This document shows positions 10,370-22,240 of a DNA stretch of 64,000 nt, piece after piece (positions within the stretch are counted from its first letter, which is position 1; each line of letters starts with the position of its first letter). Source of the DNA: Rhytidiadelphus loreus. Its lineage: Eukaryota; Streptophyta; Bryopsida; Hypnales; Hylocomiaceae. A program made the position numbers and the translations under genes. The notes below the pieces were generated by a model. The model made no database searches. It was given only the letters and a program-made list of their open reading frames with translations, and had not been told where the DNA came from. The stretch covers positions 73,575,348-73,639,347 of the forward strand of contig OX344764.1 in the NCBI GenBank assembly GCA_947034895.1. The letters are read 5' to 3'.

Positions 10370-11670
10370 GAATCCCATGTTTTTTTGAATGTGCCAAAAA
10401 ACGTGGTGACATGTTTTTTTTGACGTCAAGCATGTCATTGTCAATGTCCAACCAAATCCGTTTGAAATGACGTGGCAAAAACATGTAAAAATTTGAGAAA
10501 AAATTCTATATTTTTGTTGTGACATCTAAACAGACAGGGTGAAAAAAAGTGCCAAAATATGCCATGTGGTAGCCACGTCACCTCCACGTAAGTGCCATGT
10601 CGGTGGACAGTGCCACATGGGATTTTTTTCACTCAATCCGGAGATGATGTGGCAGTTGACATCGCATATGACATTACATTGTCTGAGAAGATTAATACTG
10701 TTTTGAGCAACATCAAATTAGACGTCAACAAAAAATTTGATATTGTTTGTGGCGACATGTATTCAGATGTCTTTAGAGACATTTTCTGAGATGTCAGCTT
10801 CAACATCCAAACATTTTGCAACATTGACTTTGACATACACCATAAAAAATAGCCCATACATAATACATAGTACAAAATATACCATACATTATACACAATA
10901 TGCCATACACAATATTTATGTCACATGACTTAAAACTTTAGCCAATTATTGTGTATAAATAGACATGAAAAGACATACTATTTATATAAGTGGGGCAGTA
11001 GGAGGCATGACAAACTATATGGGATGTGTAATTTTTCAAAATTATACAAAGTTGTCAAACTTGACATCTTAGTTGATGTCTTAGTTGATGTTGCAAAAAA
11101 CATCTGGACATCTTAGTTGATGTCTCAATTGATGTCTCAGTTAATGTCTAAGAAAACACTATTAAATTTTTTGAATGGCATCTATGTGAGCTGATGTGGC
11201 ATGCCACCTCATCCTTATTGGATGCCATGTTAATCAAATGTCACATCAATTGGCACTTTTTAAATTTTTAAATTTTTTAAATTTTTTTAAAGAAAACTTG
11301 TCTAATGGCTGCCCTTCCCCTTCATTTTATATTTGGTTAGGGTTTTATCTCAATCCATAGTAACTTTCTCTAATTTAACCAAAGTTAAACCAAAAGCTCT
11401 TGCCAACGTGGCATTTCTGTATTTTTTTGGACGTTGTACAAAACACAACTATGTTTTTCTTAATGTCTTCTAGAACATCACCGTTGCATAAGACATCAAC
11501 TTGTTCCACCTGTAACATCCAAACATTTTTTGAAACATCCAACTCAATTCTACCTCCTATAGCTACAATCCCATTTTTGTGCTCGTGTTTTGAAAAACAT
11601 CCTTGTTTGTTGCTAACGTTCAGAAAAATGCGGGTTTCTTATAGTGTGTAGAGTTGGATATCATTCAAGG
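10370..11670. repeat. GACATC/GATGTC-rich degenerate repeat block
   Basis: The words GACATC, GATGTC, ACATCC and GCCACATGG recur on both strands far above their surroundings. At 11060-11155 a local tandem reads GATGTCTTAGTTGATGTTGC, then CATCTTAGTTGATGTCTCAA, then TTGATGTCTCAGTTAATGTC. A 10840-10925 stretch repeats CCATACA...ATAC words. No gene is supported. It could be a stack of decayed satellite or MITE units. Confidence 0.5.
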
Positions 11671-12828
11671 ACAATTAGCATTAGTGGTGCTTAGTCACCA
11701 CTAAGCACCTAGACATCAATGGAAGTTCTTGCCGATGCCATTAAATGATATGCCAAGTGTCTTGTGGGGACTTAAGGAATGGGAGTCATGTTGAATGGGG
11801 AACCCATGATTAATATTGTAGATGTGTAACATGTGTAATGTTAAGAAATCATGATCCTTGGTGTTGCTAGAAGTAAAGTGTCACTAAGGCACATTGATAA
11901 GCTAGAAGATGTACAATAAATGTCACAAAAGGATACAATACAATAGGTGCGCATTTGAAACACCTTGAAGAAGGCCCCAAACCATTCACTAAAATATTGT
12001 TACTTTACAATAATGAAATGTCATTTTTAAAGTAGGAGCCATTCAAAGAAAACAATTTGAGGTCATATTGGTGACACTTCAATGGACACCTATTTGACAA
12101 AAATGGGGAGGTGACCAATGAACATTACGACTACCTTATCTACACCAAATAGTGAAATTGGGTTGCCTTATCAATTAGGTTGCCTTACCTACAGAAGTTA
12201 CCTCGTGAGTCATTGCTTGGCCACATGAAGGAGCATGTGACTCTAAACTTGGGCCATGAACCAATGCACCAACACATCCAACACATGTAAGGTAAAACAG
12301 GCTATTGTGGTCAAGATTAGGAGTTTGACCTTACATAGTTGCTGGAATTTTTCAATTTTTTCTCCACATGTAGACAAGTGTGAGAAATAGCAAGAGCAAT
12401 TAAAATTATATTTTTTCAACAAAGTATGAATTCACTAGGATTTTTTAAAGTGTTCTGGCCAAAAGAGTCAGTAGACTACCCCAAACCATCGTGCAACAAT
12501 ACCCATAATGGTCACCTTACTCATCTAAAGTAGTTACAATATTTCCGTGAGGCACACTCAAATAGTTGGGTGTTCCTAAGAGCATCCCCACGGAAGACAC
12601 AGCAAATACAGCTGGCCAGTGGGGGCTTGTAGTGCGGTTTCAAAGCCCGCAGCCGAAAAGCTCCTCATGTGCCCAACGGCCAACACGCTAAGAGGAGGCT
12701 TCAAATGAATTATGCAATCCAAAGAAGTTTCCTTGCTTTGAATTTTTTTAAAATAAAAATTGTATCTTTGAAAATGAATTCAAATGCATTTCAAAGTAGT
12801 TCCTTGAAATCCCAAAGCGAAGTGGATC
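11671..12828. other. Intergenic, no gene
   Basis: No supportable gene. Near 12140-12190 there are partial words of MITE family 2 (CAAATAGTGAAATTGGGTTG, CAATTAGGTTGCCTTACC), a probable remnant. AGAGCATCCCCACGG near 12583 resembles the ends of plant hAT-type MITEs, but I could not find its partner. Confidence 0.35.
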
Positions 12829-12981
12829 TCTTTATACACATGGGGTAGTAGGAGCTAGAGCAACCCATGTAGGTTATGTTAATTTAACTTAACTTTAAGT
12901 GGTGAAGCTCCTACTAATTATAATTATCCCACATGGATTGCTCTACCTCCTCCCACCGTATGTGTATATATTGAGCTTCTA
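12829..12981. mobile_element. Foldback element, small member of the 43.9-kb palindrome family
   Basis: The left arm (CTCTTTATACACATGGGGTA, GTAGGAGCTAGAGCAACCCA) and the right arm (CACATGGATTGCTCTACCTC, CTCCCACCGTATGTGTATAT) are imperfect inverted repeats around an AT-rich loop. The outer ends resemble the outer ends of the large palindrome at 43946-44936, and a single arm-like piece lies near 10975-11040. Confidence 0.6.
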
Positions 12982-14021
12982 ACTCACCCTTTGAATTCAA
13001 AACACGTTCATATTTCGTTTATCAAATAATTTTGGACTTATGTAAAGGTAACTTTATTGTATGTGAAAATGCCTTTGTGCATTTCATATATTCTGAAATT
13101 ATTAATTGCTAAATGTGATTGAATTCTTTTGAGTGCCAGTTGGGGGCCGGTACCTCAGCAGATTTGGTCGTGGCCGGCCATTGTTAGGCCTTGGCCGTGC
13201 CTGCCGTGGGTCAAAAAAGTGACCGGGCTCAATCACTTACCGGGTTTATGCCACTTACAGTATTGTCGTTGGCATGTTCTAATGTGGTTACTAAGTATTC
13301 CATTAGAGTTAGGTAAGACATTGATTGTGGCGCAAAATCTCATAAACTGAGAATAACCATTATGGGGTCCTTCCGTAGGTGACCGGAATAGGAGAAATGA
13401 CCACAATGGGCTGTTTTACCTTAGTTCCTGCATTGCATCCTTCTACAGTAACAATACATATTTATTTAGTGTAGAATGTCGAGAAATTCGTGAGGTGCAA
13501 CCTACTTTCACTATTCAGGGTACATCACTGGGCACTCATACTTGCAACGTATTGCCATCTATCACATCTCAGTATGAACTAAATGTTGACTGAACCAGAT
13601 CACAACTTAGCAAATACACACAGGTTGCAATTGAGACACTTGCTCATCTAAACCATGCAGACACACTTATTCTGGACTAACAATGACAAGAAAATGTCTT
13701 GAGAGATGAAGTCTGCGACACACTAATTGACACTCCTGAGAACTTACACAAGTGCTCCAACTGAAAGTGCATTGAAATGCAGCAACGGTTCAATAAGCGA
13801 GCAATAGCGACATGTGGCTAACTTTAATAAATACACCAAACGATCATACCCATAATTAAGACCAGTTTTCATTTCCAACAATGTTACCGAGAAAATTGCC
13901 CTAAGTGAACCTCGCAAATCAATCCTAAATGACTTCGGCAATGCAGCTCACTGCTAGCATTGTACAGGTCAGTTCCAGACTAAAGTCTTCATGACAGGAT
14001 GCTAATATACTGAATTGACAC
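12982..14021. other. Intergenic and eIF3m 3' flank
   Basis: No gene recognised at 13.0-13.7 kb. The last few hundred bases before 14021 are downstream of the eIF3m stop on the minus strand and probably include its 3' UTR. The 65-codon minus-strand frame there is not conserved-looking. Confidence 0.4.
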
Positions 14022-17000
14022 CTAAACACCTTGAGGGATGCCGCCTTGAGCTGCCTTGGCATTGGAGATGATCCTTGATACATTGTTGATGTTTTCCTGT
14101 GATAAACCCGCATTTGTGCCAGTGAGTACGTCAAACTCGAGATATAAATGACCATTAGAAGCAGAGACCGGCCAACTGGAGATAAAAGACACTTTCCCAA
14201 ATCTAGCCACATACTCTTAAAACCCCAGAACGTTGATCCAAAGTTTCTCCAGTTGGAGAGCAACCCTGGCTATACAAATTACGCTCAAAAACAAACCGTA
14301 GCATCATAGCAGAAAAAATCTCTAAGAAAGACTCGGCGAGTGAAGTGAAGGCCACACGCAGGGATAGCCAAATAACCGGCGTACCTTCCAGCCAGCAAGC
14401 CCTCTCCGCAATTCTTGCCACTGTGCAGGTCCGAACACCCTTTCAGTGCAGCGTCTGGGACAAGCAAAGAGTGTCAAAAGCTTGTGTGCTCACGACAGTG
14501 ATTCCAAGACATGTATGACATCGATCATTACAATAGACTACCAACTATCTCCATGGTACCAAACAAAAGCAGCGACACTTTAACTATACTGGTGTATGCA
14601 GGGATTGAATCTGAACCTTCGATGAGTCGATGTTTTCAGAAGAGACGAAAATGATACTCTAGCTCATAGCCTGCGTGTTCACTCGAGGGCAAAAGAAAAA
14701 TTGTCGAACTTCTGTAGGTTATGAAACCATTTTACGTAAAAGTTCAAATAGATTATTTGATACGTACCCAATGATGACCACTTGTCTGAGTTGATCCATT
14801 TTGGCCTCCAGCAACTTGGCAGCGATAGCCCTCACTATCCAGTACTCAACCTCGTCATCAGCAACCTATATAGGTATCATACACAGAATATTAGAAGTCA
14901 AATAAACGAGGAAACTCTACTGGATAAGTATGCTTCACGTGTACACATCTTGAGAAAGAGACAGATAAGCGCTATCGAACCACCGATGCTTGGCTGAACC
15001 AAGCAGGTTGTCTCTTGATGAGAACCAACCATTCGGAACCTTATTTACGCAAGTGTAGTAAAATGGTAACATGACACACGAACAAAAAGAAATTTAAGTG
15101 ATTTTATTAACTCATAGCAATTTACCTTGAGGGTATCTTGAATGAGTGCATAAGTGATCTCCCCAGAACCCGAGGTGGCGAGACCTACTAGCGACATTAG
15201 CCGCATCTTAGTGACGCATTCATCATGCACGAGTCCTGCATGCAAATTCGCGTGTTACTAAAACATGTGTTCCACAAGGTGATACGCATGCTGGAAAAAT
15301 CCATCGAGAGTTTGTAATCATGAGATGTGTACCATAGTTCTTCAAAGTAGAGGCATCTGCTGCTTGGAACTCGAGGTAGTCAGAAAGACGGCCAGTCAAA
15401 AAAATCTCAAGCAAACGATAAACAGGCGCATATTTGGAATCCTTTTCCAACTGTTTCACGGCTGGCATATCCAAGAGGTCGCACTGTGGATAACGTACAG
15501 AGCCCCACCAATCAGTCGAAGCTAACATATTATGTCAATGTATAATTGGAAAAAATTGGATAGTCCAGAGAGTCAAAAACTTGTGGAGAGAACAACAGGG
15601 CCGAGCACAGACTAAAACAAATGTGTCAGAGTAGAGAGAAAACTATGGACTTACAAGGTAAATGCTCTGATCACCAGACCGATGTTTCTGCAATAAATAC
15701 ACGAAGTCAGCAAATGTACTCTTCAGGAGTACAACAATAATGATACTACTCAAAACAGGCATACAATGTGATCTCAGAAATTGGACGGTCGAAATTGATT
15801 AGAAGAACCAATCATTTCAAAAACAGGGGAAATAAACCTGAAACATATCCGGAGACTTGACAAATTCAATGACAGCTCTGACAGCTTCTTCTTTGGCCTC
15901 GTTAAGTGTGCTTGAATCCTCGCCAGCAAAGGTTGCTAAGTACTTCACCAAAAATGTGTAAGAGTCTTTCGTGTACCTAGACAAATTTCATGTCACAAGA
16001 CATGACGATCAGCCAGAAAACACAAATGAAGTTCAGAAATTTTGACAAAAGCGGGATCACTGAAAAAAACAGATGTTCCCGGCAATCCCGAGCAAAATTG
16101 CGTTAACATCTTCACAACTCTTGGATTCACTGCATTTCAGCAGGTTGGCTTGTAATAATGAGTGATATGTAACCTCGTTTGGGAGGAACTGAATTTCAGT
16201 TTGAGATTTACCCTTTTTGATCCTTCAGGATGTTCGTTGCAGACAGAAAAATATCACGCTTGTCACTCTCACTAACATTCCATTCCTGTAAGAACGAATC
16301 CATGCGCTTGAACGTAGGTACAACGAGCTCCGTCACTTTTCCGACGACAGCAAGCTTGAGCACTCTCTTGAAGATCAAAAACCTACCATAGGGGTTCTCT
16401 AGCACATTATACAGATGGAATAAGCTGCAAGTCCCACAGGATACAAATTAGGGTGAGGAAGTACATTCAGGAAAATCACGTCTCCGTCACTGAATCCCTG
16501 CAATTGCAACCTCGATTCCGAAGAGAGGTACACAATTCTATCAAAGAAAGCACTGAAGGTACGTAATTATCTCTTAGAACTCGAAAATCTCCTTGTCATG
16601 CCCTGGGATGGCCTTCTCCATAGCACCATAATCAACACATCCATCATCTACGATTTAAACGAGAAGCAGGAAGGGGCTCAAGAAGAATGCGTACATTTTG
16701 AGTCGACTGACTGGCTTGTCAATAGGCTGAACAGTGAGCTTGTTAGCTATTTGATCCGCCATGGCAAGGGCGTCATCCGGACTTTGCGCTTTAGATACCA
16801 GATTGGAGATGACTGTGAAGATGCACTCCATGTCTATAGCACAGGAAAATGAGCAATAGTCTAATAAGCGATAGTCATGAAGGGTCTAAGAAATCTATGC
16901 AAACCAGTAATGCAAGACCTCTAAGAATGGAACCGAACAAACATTCAATTCAGACAATGCTGGTAATATCTTCCACTCAACCTAAAACCCCGGGCTAGAA

Positions 17001-17551
17001 AACAAACTCATCTAAAGTACCTTTCTCCGAGGTATTGGCAAGCACAAGGTCGGCAGATGTGAGCAACAAGTTCACAAGATCGGGGTATCGCTCATCAATC
17101 AGATACGCTTGAGCTTCCTTGCAGAATTGCGCAACTGCTGGACCCGCAATCTGCAAAGGAAACACGCACCCCCCAAAATAAAAATGCCAACCCTAAAAGC
17201 TTCGCAGCCTGCGTAAACCTAAAACCATCGCATACCGAATTCGCCACACCGTCGTCTCTACCGCCTGACGTCAAGTTTGCTATTTTTTATTACCACCTCC
17301 GAAAACTTCGATTTCAGTGGCATTCAAAAAATTAGGGTTACGAAGCTCATGATTGATTTTTATGTTTTTATTACACTCTCTCTCTCTCTCCCCACAGTTT
17401 TCAAATAGAAAGGTGAGGGCGGAAACCCTTAAAATGAAGGAAAGGATGAGAGACTCACATCGGGTCCGCCCTCGTACCAAGCAAGCTCCGCAATGGCGCG
17501 GGCTACGGCCATCGTCGGCTCCTCCTCGGAGGTCTCCACCAGAGTCGTCAT
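14022..17551 (-). CDS. eIF3m: Eukaryotic translation initiation factor 3 subunit M (eIF3m), 11 exons
   Basis: PCI-domain subunit of the eIF3 complex, which organises the 43S pre-initiation complex in the cytosol. Coding exons in transcript order: 17551-17459, 17150-17021, 16833-16695, 16424-16212, 15976-15838, 15687-15655, 15483-15333, 15235-15126, 14865-14768, 14454-14385, 14096-14022. All introns are GT-AG and the phases close exactly: 1251 nt, 416 residues plus TAG. The start (MTTLVETSEEEPTMAV), the N-terminal helical repeats, and the PCI region from about residue 200 (CDLLDMPAVKQLEKD, LLEIFLTGRLSDYLEFQ, CVTKMRLMSLVGLA, RCTERVFGPAQW) match the plant protein from memory. Length agrees with plant eIF3m (about 415). 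Exon 6 adds 11 residues not expected in Arabidopsis (see its own entry). No lesions; likely functional. Confidence 0.95.
15655..15687 (-). other. eIF3m: 33-nt microexon of eIF3m (exon 6)
   Basis: The segment is flanked by strong splice sites (TTTATTGCAG before, GTAAGTCC after), is exactly 33 nt long, and is phase 0 at both ends. It encodes KHRSGDQSIYL, inserted between FVKSPDMFQ of exon 5 and CDLLDMPAV of exon 7. Exon 5 also joins exon 7 in frame without it, so it may be a cassette exon. The insertion falls at the entry to the PCI domain. I know of no such insert in flowering-plant eIF3m, which reads FQCDLLDMPAV directly; this is from memory. Confidence 0.7.
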
Positions 17552-17657
17552 TGCTGCTGCGGCGTGCGCTTCTTCGGTTTCTGCTCCCTGTCAAGAGAAA
17601 GATGGGTCGTGCAGTGGAATGAAAGGGAGCAGCACACAGAGAAAGGGCTCAGCAGTA

Positions 17658-17666
17658 AAACCCTAA
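17658..17666. promoter_or_regulatory. Telo-box upstream of eIF3m
   Basis: AAACCCTAA lies about 110 bases upstream of the eIF3m start codon. Telo-boxes are a known feature of plant promoters and leaders of translation-machinery genes, so this fits coordinated expression with ribosomal protein genes. Confidence 0.6.
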
Positions 17667-17736
17667 GCCTTCGCAAGGGCAACGCAAGAGAAAGAGTTGG
17701 GGATGCTCAAGGCTGGATGTTGTTGGAGAGACGACG

Positions 17737-17744
17737 TGACGTCA
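17737..17744. promoter_or_regulatory. TGACGTCA bZIP-type palindrome upstream of eIF3m
   Basis: A perfect CRE/C-box palindrome about 190 bases upstream of the ATG, next to a TATATA word at 17754-17759. Together with the telo-box it suggests a compact promoter between about 17600 and 17780. Binding by a bZIP factor is inference. Confidence 0.45.
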
Positions 17745-17780
17745 GCCCTTCAGTATATACGGTCATTGCGGTATTTCAGT

Positions 17781-19022
17781 GATTAGTAAGTGGCGCTGCA
17801 CACTTGTGTCTCAAATCCCAACTTCCTTGGGTTGTAGGAGGTGAATAAAAAATATCAAATTTGGGACTTGGAACTTCATACCCTACATGAAGGTTGGATT
17901 CAACATAAATTAAGTTATTTCTGTAAAAGAAAGTGCCACATGGCATCTAGTGATTAGTGCAAGGTGACGTGGACTTATCAAAATCTGACATGGAAATTTC
18001 AATTTGACACTTCTTTGTCAAATATGACCCTTATGTACAGTAGTGTGAAGGCCAAAGTCCCAACTCTAAAATCCCAATTTGTCTCTTGTATAATATTTTA
18101 TAGCAATTAATCCCTACCCCTAAATACCTAAGGCAACAAATTATGGTGTCAACAAAACTTTGAAGTTAAAATAAAACCTTACCAAGTTATTATTTTTAGT
18201 AGTTTGCATTTTTGAAAGAAGAAAAATTTGAAGTCTAGTTTTTTGCTTCTTAAATCTAATTTTGTAAATGAATGATTATGATTTTGTGTAGGGGTATCCA
18301 TTGCAAATCTTGATTTTCTAATGAGGGATTTCAGAAATGAGCCTTAAATACACTAGATCTTGGAGAAAAAATCACATTAGAAATTGATTTAAAAAAGTTG
18401 TAGAGTAGATTTTGAGAAGTTGTAAATTAATTAGGATTATGCATATTTATGCCCTTTAATCTCATATATTTTTTGGTGACCCTAATTTTAGATTTGACAA
18501 GTCAAAAGAGGATTGAAAGGCTCCAAATCACTTTCATGGTTTTAATACATTCATGATCAAAACTCATAATCTTTCAATCCATAAGTGATATTCTTGTATT
18601 TTCTTTTCTCAATCACTACCTATCAAGGTCACCCAAGGCTCCCCTTCTACGATTGGTGCATTCTAACAAGAAGGTGTGGCAAAAGAAAGGTAAATAGGGA
18701 TGGTGTTCAAGGGACAACTTCAAAAATCAGAAGGAATGAGATTCCAATTGGAATTGGTTAGAGATATTAGCATTGATTCATACCAAGAAGAAAAAGTTCA
18801 ATGAAGCAAAGGAAGTACACGGCCCTCAACAATTGATGAACAATGAGATAAAAAAAATGGTAGAAGGTATCACTTTATATGTGCACATCAGATGGAGTCA
18901 CATGTCATAGAGTCCCAAAGGCTTGTGAATACAAATAGCAAACTCTATTTTCTGAGTATTTAAATGAGTGGCAGATTTGCACAAGCAAATGAGACTGAAG
19001 TCCATGGCATACTTTGAGATGA
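17781..19022. other. Intergenic, no gene
   Basis: AT-rich, no supportable gene. GTGCCACATGGCATCTAGTG near 17933 echoes the GCCACATGG words of the 10.4-11.7-kb block. Confidence 0.35.
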
Positions 19023-19955
19023 TTTAACCCCTAAAGTCCCAAGGCCATTTTTCTGTCAAAAACCACTCAAAACTGCCATTTCTACTGCGTTTGTCCAAAA
19101 AAACAAAATAATATATTTTTTGGAACTGAACCGTAGGATCTTGAACTTTACTTGTTTGAGATTATGTGGTAAAATTTTCATGAAGTTTGACCGTACAGAT
19201 TGAGAGATATGAGCATTCAAAGTTGAAAAAACAAGTTTTTCTGAACACTGGACTACAATTCCAGATGACTTTGATCTCTATTTGTGGGAAAAATGTGCAC
19301 TATGGAATTTGAATTTAAAATTTATTGTATTGAATAATTGAGTTGGGAGTCTAGGAAAAAAGTTTCAAAAAATAACAACTTGATTTTCATACTTCAAAAA
19401 ATTGTCAAGTAGAAGTAGGTCCTAGATTGAAAAAAAAAACTAAATTGTTAATAGCTCTTAGATGGGATTGGAATACAATAATCCCAACGGTGAGATTGTT
19501 CTAGCAAGCAAACTTAACCTTGTCCAAAAAAAAATTTGAATTTTTTTGAAAATTGCATTCTGAAATGAATCCTATAAGTTATTTTTTCAAAAAGATGCTT
19601 AGATTGCCCGAAAAATAAGATTGTTCATAACTTTCACATCACTAATCAAAATGGAATGAATCAAAGCTTCAGATATAGACAAAAACAAAATCTTTGAGAG
19701 AGAAAAAAAAATTTAATTTATTTTGAATTTTTGCAATATTTTTTGTGCTGCCCGCCGAGTTCAGTTCCAGGATTTTTGTGGTATAACTTTTGATTCCGGG
19801 CACCGACTGAAATAAAAATTATATTCCCACAAAGCTTATCAGATTTTCTATCTTCAAAAAAAATTCAAAAAAATAGGATAAAATTTCAGCCCATAGGAAC
19901 CTGCCTGAATTCCAAATTGTCCCCCAATTGGACAATGGGACTTTAAGGGGTTAAA
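19023..19955. mobile_element. About 930-bp element with TTTAACCCC termini
   Basis: The left end reads TTTAACCCCTAAAGTCCCA, and the right end, in reverse complement, reads TTTAACCCCTTAAAGTCCCA, differing by one inserted T. Nothing between them looks coding. The element is probably non-autonomous. The short target duplication is not resolvable because the terminal TTTA/TAAA may be partly target. Confidence 0.6.
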
Positions 19956-20569
19956 TATAGGCAAAGGAAAGACAAGCAATTACCAAAAAGCATTGACCCG
20001 TATGTCTCCACATAAATGAATCAATGGTACAAACTGACTATTATTCCTCCCCACTTTCGAGCCCCCATAAATCCTATGGATGGAAATTACAAATTACTAG
20101 AAACAAATCATCAACAAGATGATGAGAATGACAATGACCGTATATTGTAGCAAAGCCGAGGAGTGGTTGTCATGCACACCTACACAAGCGTTGCCTACTA
20201 CAATGCAACAATAGGCTCTTCCATGGAAACCAATAACAATGTGGATGAAATTAATGGCACATTTGGAGTGAATTTTCAGAATGTACCTCAATTCCATACT
20301 CTACCACCTTAAACTGCCTCTACAACCAACTTCCATATTGGATAGTCAGGATCCACACCAATTGACTTCAACCAGATGTTGCATCCAATTCCATTGCTTC
20401 CTTGTGAACACCACAACCATCATCCGTAGCTAGAAATGGAGCATCTGCAAATGGACCAAGACGGGTGCTTACACATTCAATCCAAATCAAATAGCATATG
20501 GAGGAGAAGGGGACAATCCTCACGTATGGCAAAGCAATCACATTCATTGAGTGGGGTTCATAACCACCT
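19956..20569. other. Intergenic, possible decayed coding remnant
   Basis: Less AT-rich than its surroundings, with Asn/Gln-rich, Pro-containing frames interrupted by stops (20.05-20.55 kb). I recognise no domain; it may be an old transposon coding remnant. Confidence 0.25.
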
Positions 20570-20820
20570 CAAAATAGTGAAATTAGGTTGTCCTACACTA
20601 ATTTCTTGACATCTGATATTGTATAAATATTTTTAATTATTGTACAAAAATGCACTACTTTTGAATTAGGTCTTGTTATAATTGAGACTCATGAACCTCC
20701 ATGTGTACAAATGAAAATATTTTTTAAGATATTTGTTGACTTTGATGACTTCTACAATAACTTTCTTGATGTAAAGGCAACCTAATTGTTAAGGCAACCT
20801 AGTTTTACTATTTTGTGTAG
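20570..20820. mobile_element. MITE family 2, copy B
   Basis: Second full-length copy of the element at 7124-7373, same orientation. TIRs are CAAAATAGTGAAATTAGGTT and AACCTAGTTTTACTATTTTG. The interior is collinear with copy A with scattered substitutions. Ends agree to within a base or two. Confidence 0.8.
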
Positions 20821-21980
20821 ACATGAGGGCAAGATTAGATGTATGTTGTCTTTAACTACAAGTGTGTTGTCATTCAATCCATGTAGTAGGTAAGAAAAAT
20901 AAAATAAAACAAGAACTATGACTTCAAGCCTTAACCCTTAAAGGAAGTTGGATTTTTCTATACTAGAGTATTTTGAGTGGTATTTAGAAGGGCCACCGTG
21001 TATAGAATGAGTTTCCTAGTAGAAGGAAATGGCTTTTTGAGCCATGGTTTTTGCAAGTGTGAATTGGTAGTTTGTGCAACACATTGGTGTTGTAAGAACA
21101 TGGTTTCTCAATGCCATTAATTTCTAAAAATTCTCCAACTGCAAAGAGCTTCATCAATATATTCATGAAGTGAATAAGACATGGTGAAGATAGGACTACT
21201 TACTGACAATTCTAGAGAAAACAGAAGGACTACTCTGGACAACGATGTGATGCCACTCTGAAAGTTAGCAGGTCATGACAACCTAGGGCACATATTCATT
21301 TCTTCAGTTAAAAATTGCTTATTGATTGTTGGACAATCAAGCTTCAAATTCCTAGTGGAATCTCAAATAACCTTGTAAGAAACTTTTGTAGACTCTACTT
21401 TGTTCATTTTTTGCCTAGTGAATCACTAAACTCAGTAAAACATATTTGTTGGATTCACCACAGCCTACACTTTTAGCTTGAAATATTGTTTAGGAAGCTA
21501 GTAATCCGTGGAAAGCCTACACATTGAGATTATTTATAGAAATTTGTTAATAAACTAGAACAAACAAGAACTAAGAGCATTGTGTCCCAGTCAAATTCAC
21601 TTACGCAAACAAATTCTCTACCATAATAGAAAACTTCTACTTTGCACCAAAAACAAATCCCCTCCAAAATAAAAAAAATTGAACGTTACAGTTCCTCAAA
21701 TTTCCAAATCAAAATAGTAAACTGAGTAGTAAACGCATCCTTAATCAACTACAGGCAAGAAAATCGATCTCAACCATCACAAAATTTATGGATAATCGAA
21801 CGACAAAAAAAACACTCAAGCCCCAAAGTATGAAACATTGATTCCAATCATACAATTGCAATTGTCCCACCCCTAACATCAAATGCAACACATCAGAGAC
21901 TCCTAATGCACACTAAAATAATTCAACTCCAAACCATAATTCCGAACATTAGATAAGAATTGAGGCCTATGAGAGACCTT
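20821..21980. other. Intergenic, nothing recognised
   Basis: AT-rich, with no open frame of note and no clear repeat ends. Confidence 0.35.
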
Positions 21981-22240
21981 CCGGCCATGGTTCCCATACT
22001 GCGAACCATGGCCGGATAGTCTGATAAATTAATTATTAAAAAATAATAATAATAATTTTAAAATAATATATATATATATATTTTTTAAATTTATAAAAAA
22101 AATTTAAAATTAATTCATTAATGCAGTCCGACCTGGCAGTCTCTGTGCCAGGTCGGACTGCTGCTTCTACGACATTCCCACAGTCCAGGAATGTCAGAGA
22201 ACTCGAGGTCTTCCAATGGCCTGAAAACTCTTCTAATGTT
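21981..22240. repeat. Repeat with two perfect GC hairpins around A/T microsatellites
   Basis: A first hairpin at 21981-22015 has perfect 13-bp arms (CCGGCCATGGTTC / GAACCATGGCCGG) and a 9-nt loop. After about 105 bp of AAT, TA and A/T runs comes a second hairpin at 22123-22161 with perfect 16-bp arms (GCAGTCCGACCTGGCA / TGCCAGGTCGGACTGC) and a 7-nt loop GTCTCTG. A tail (GACATTCCCACAGTCCAGG, ACTCGAGGTCTTCC) follows. A degenerate relative lies at 25010-25170. Confidence 0.65.

Noticed and set aside
14203..14421. Single-exon minus-strand frames within the eIF3m locus
   Set aside because: These read through introns. The spliced model explains every conserved segment with GT-AG sites and matching phases.
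16598..16852. 84-codon plus-strand frame
   Set aside because: Antisense to eIF3m exon 3 and its flanking introns; no domain.
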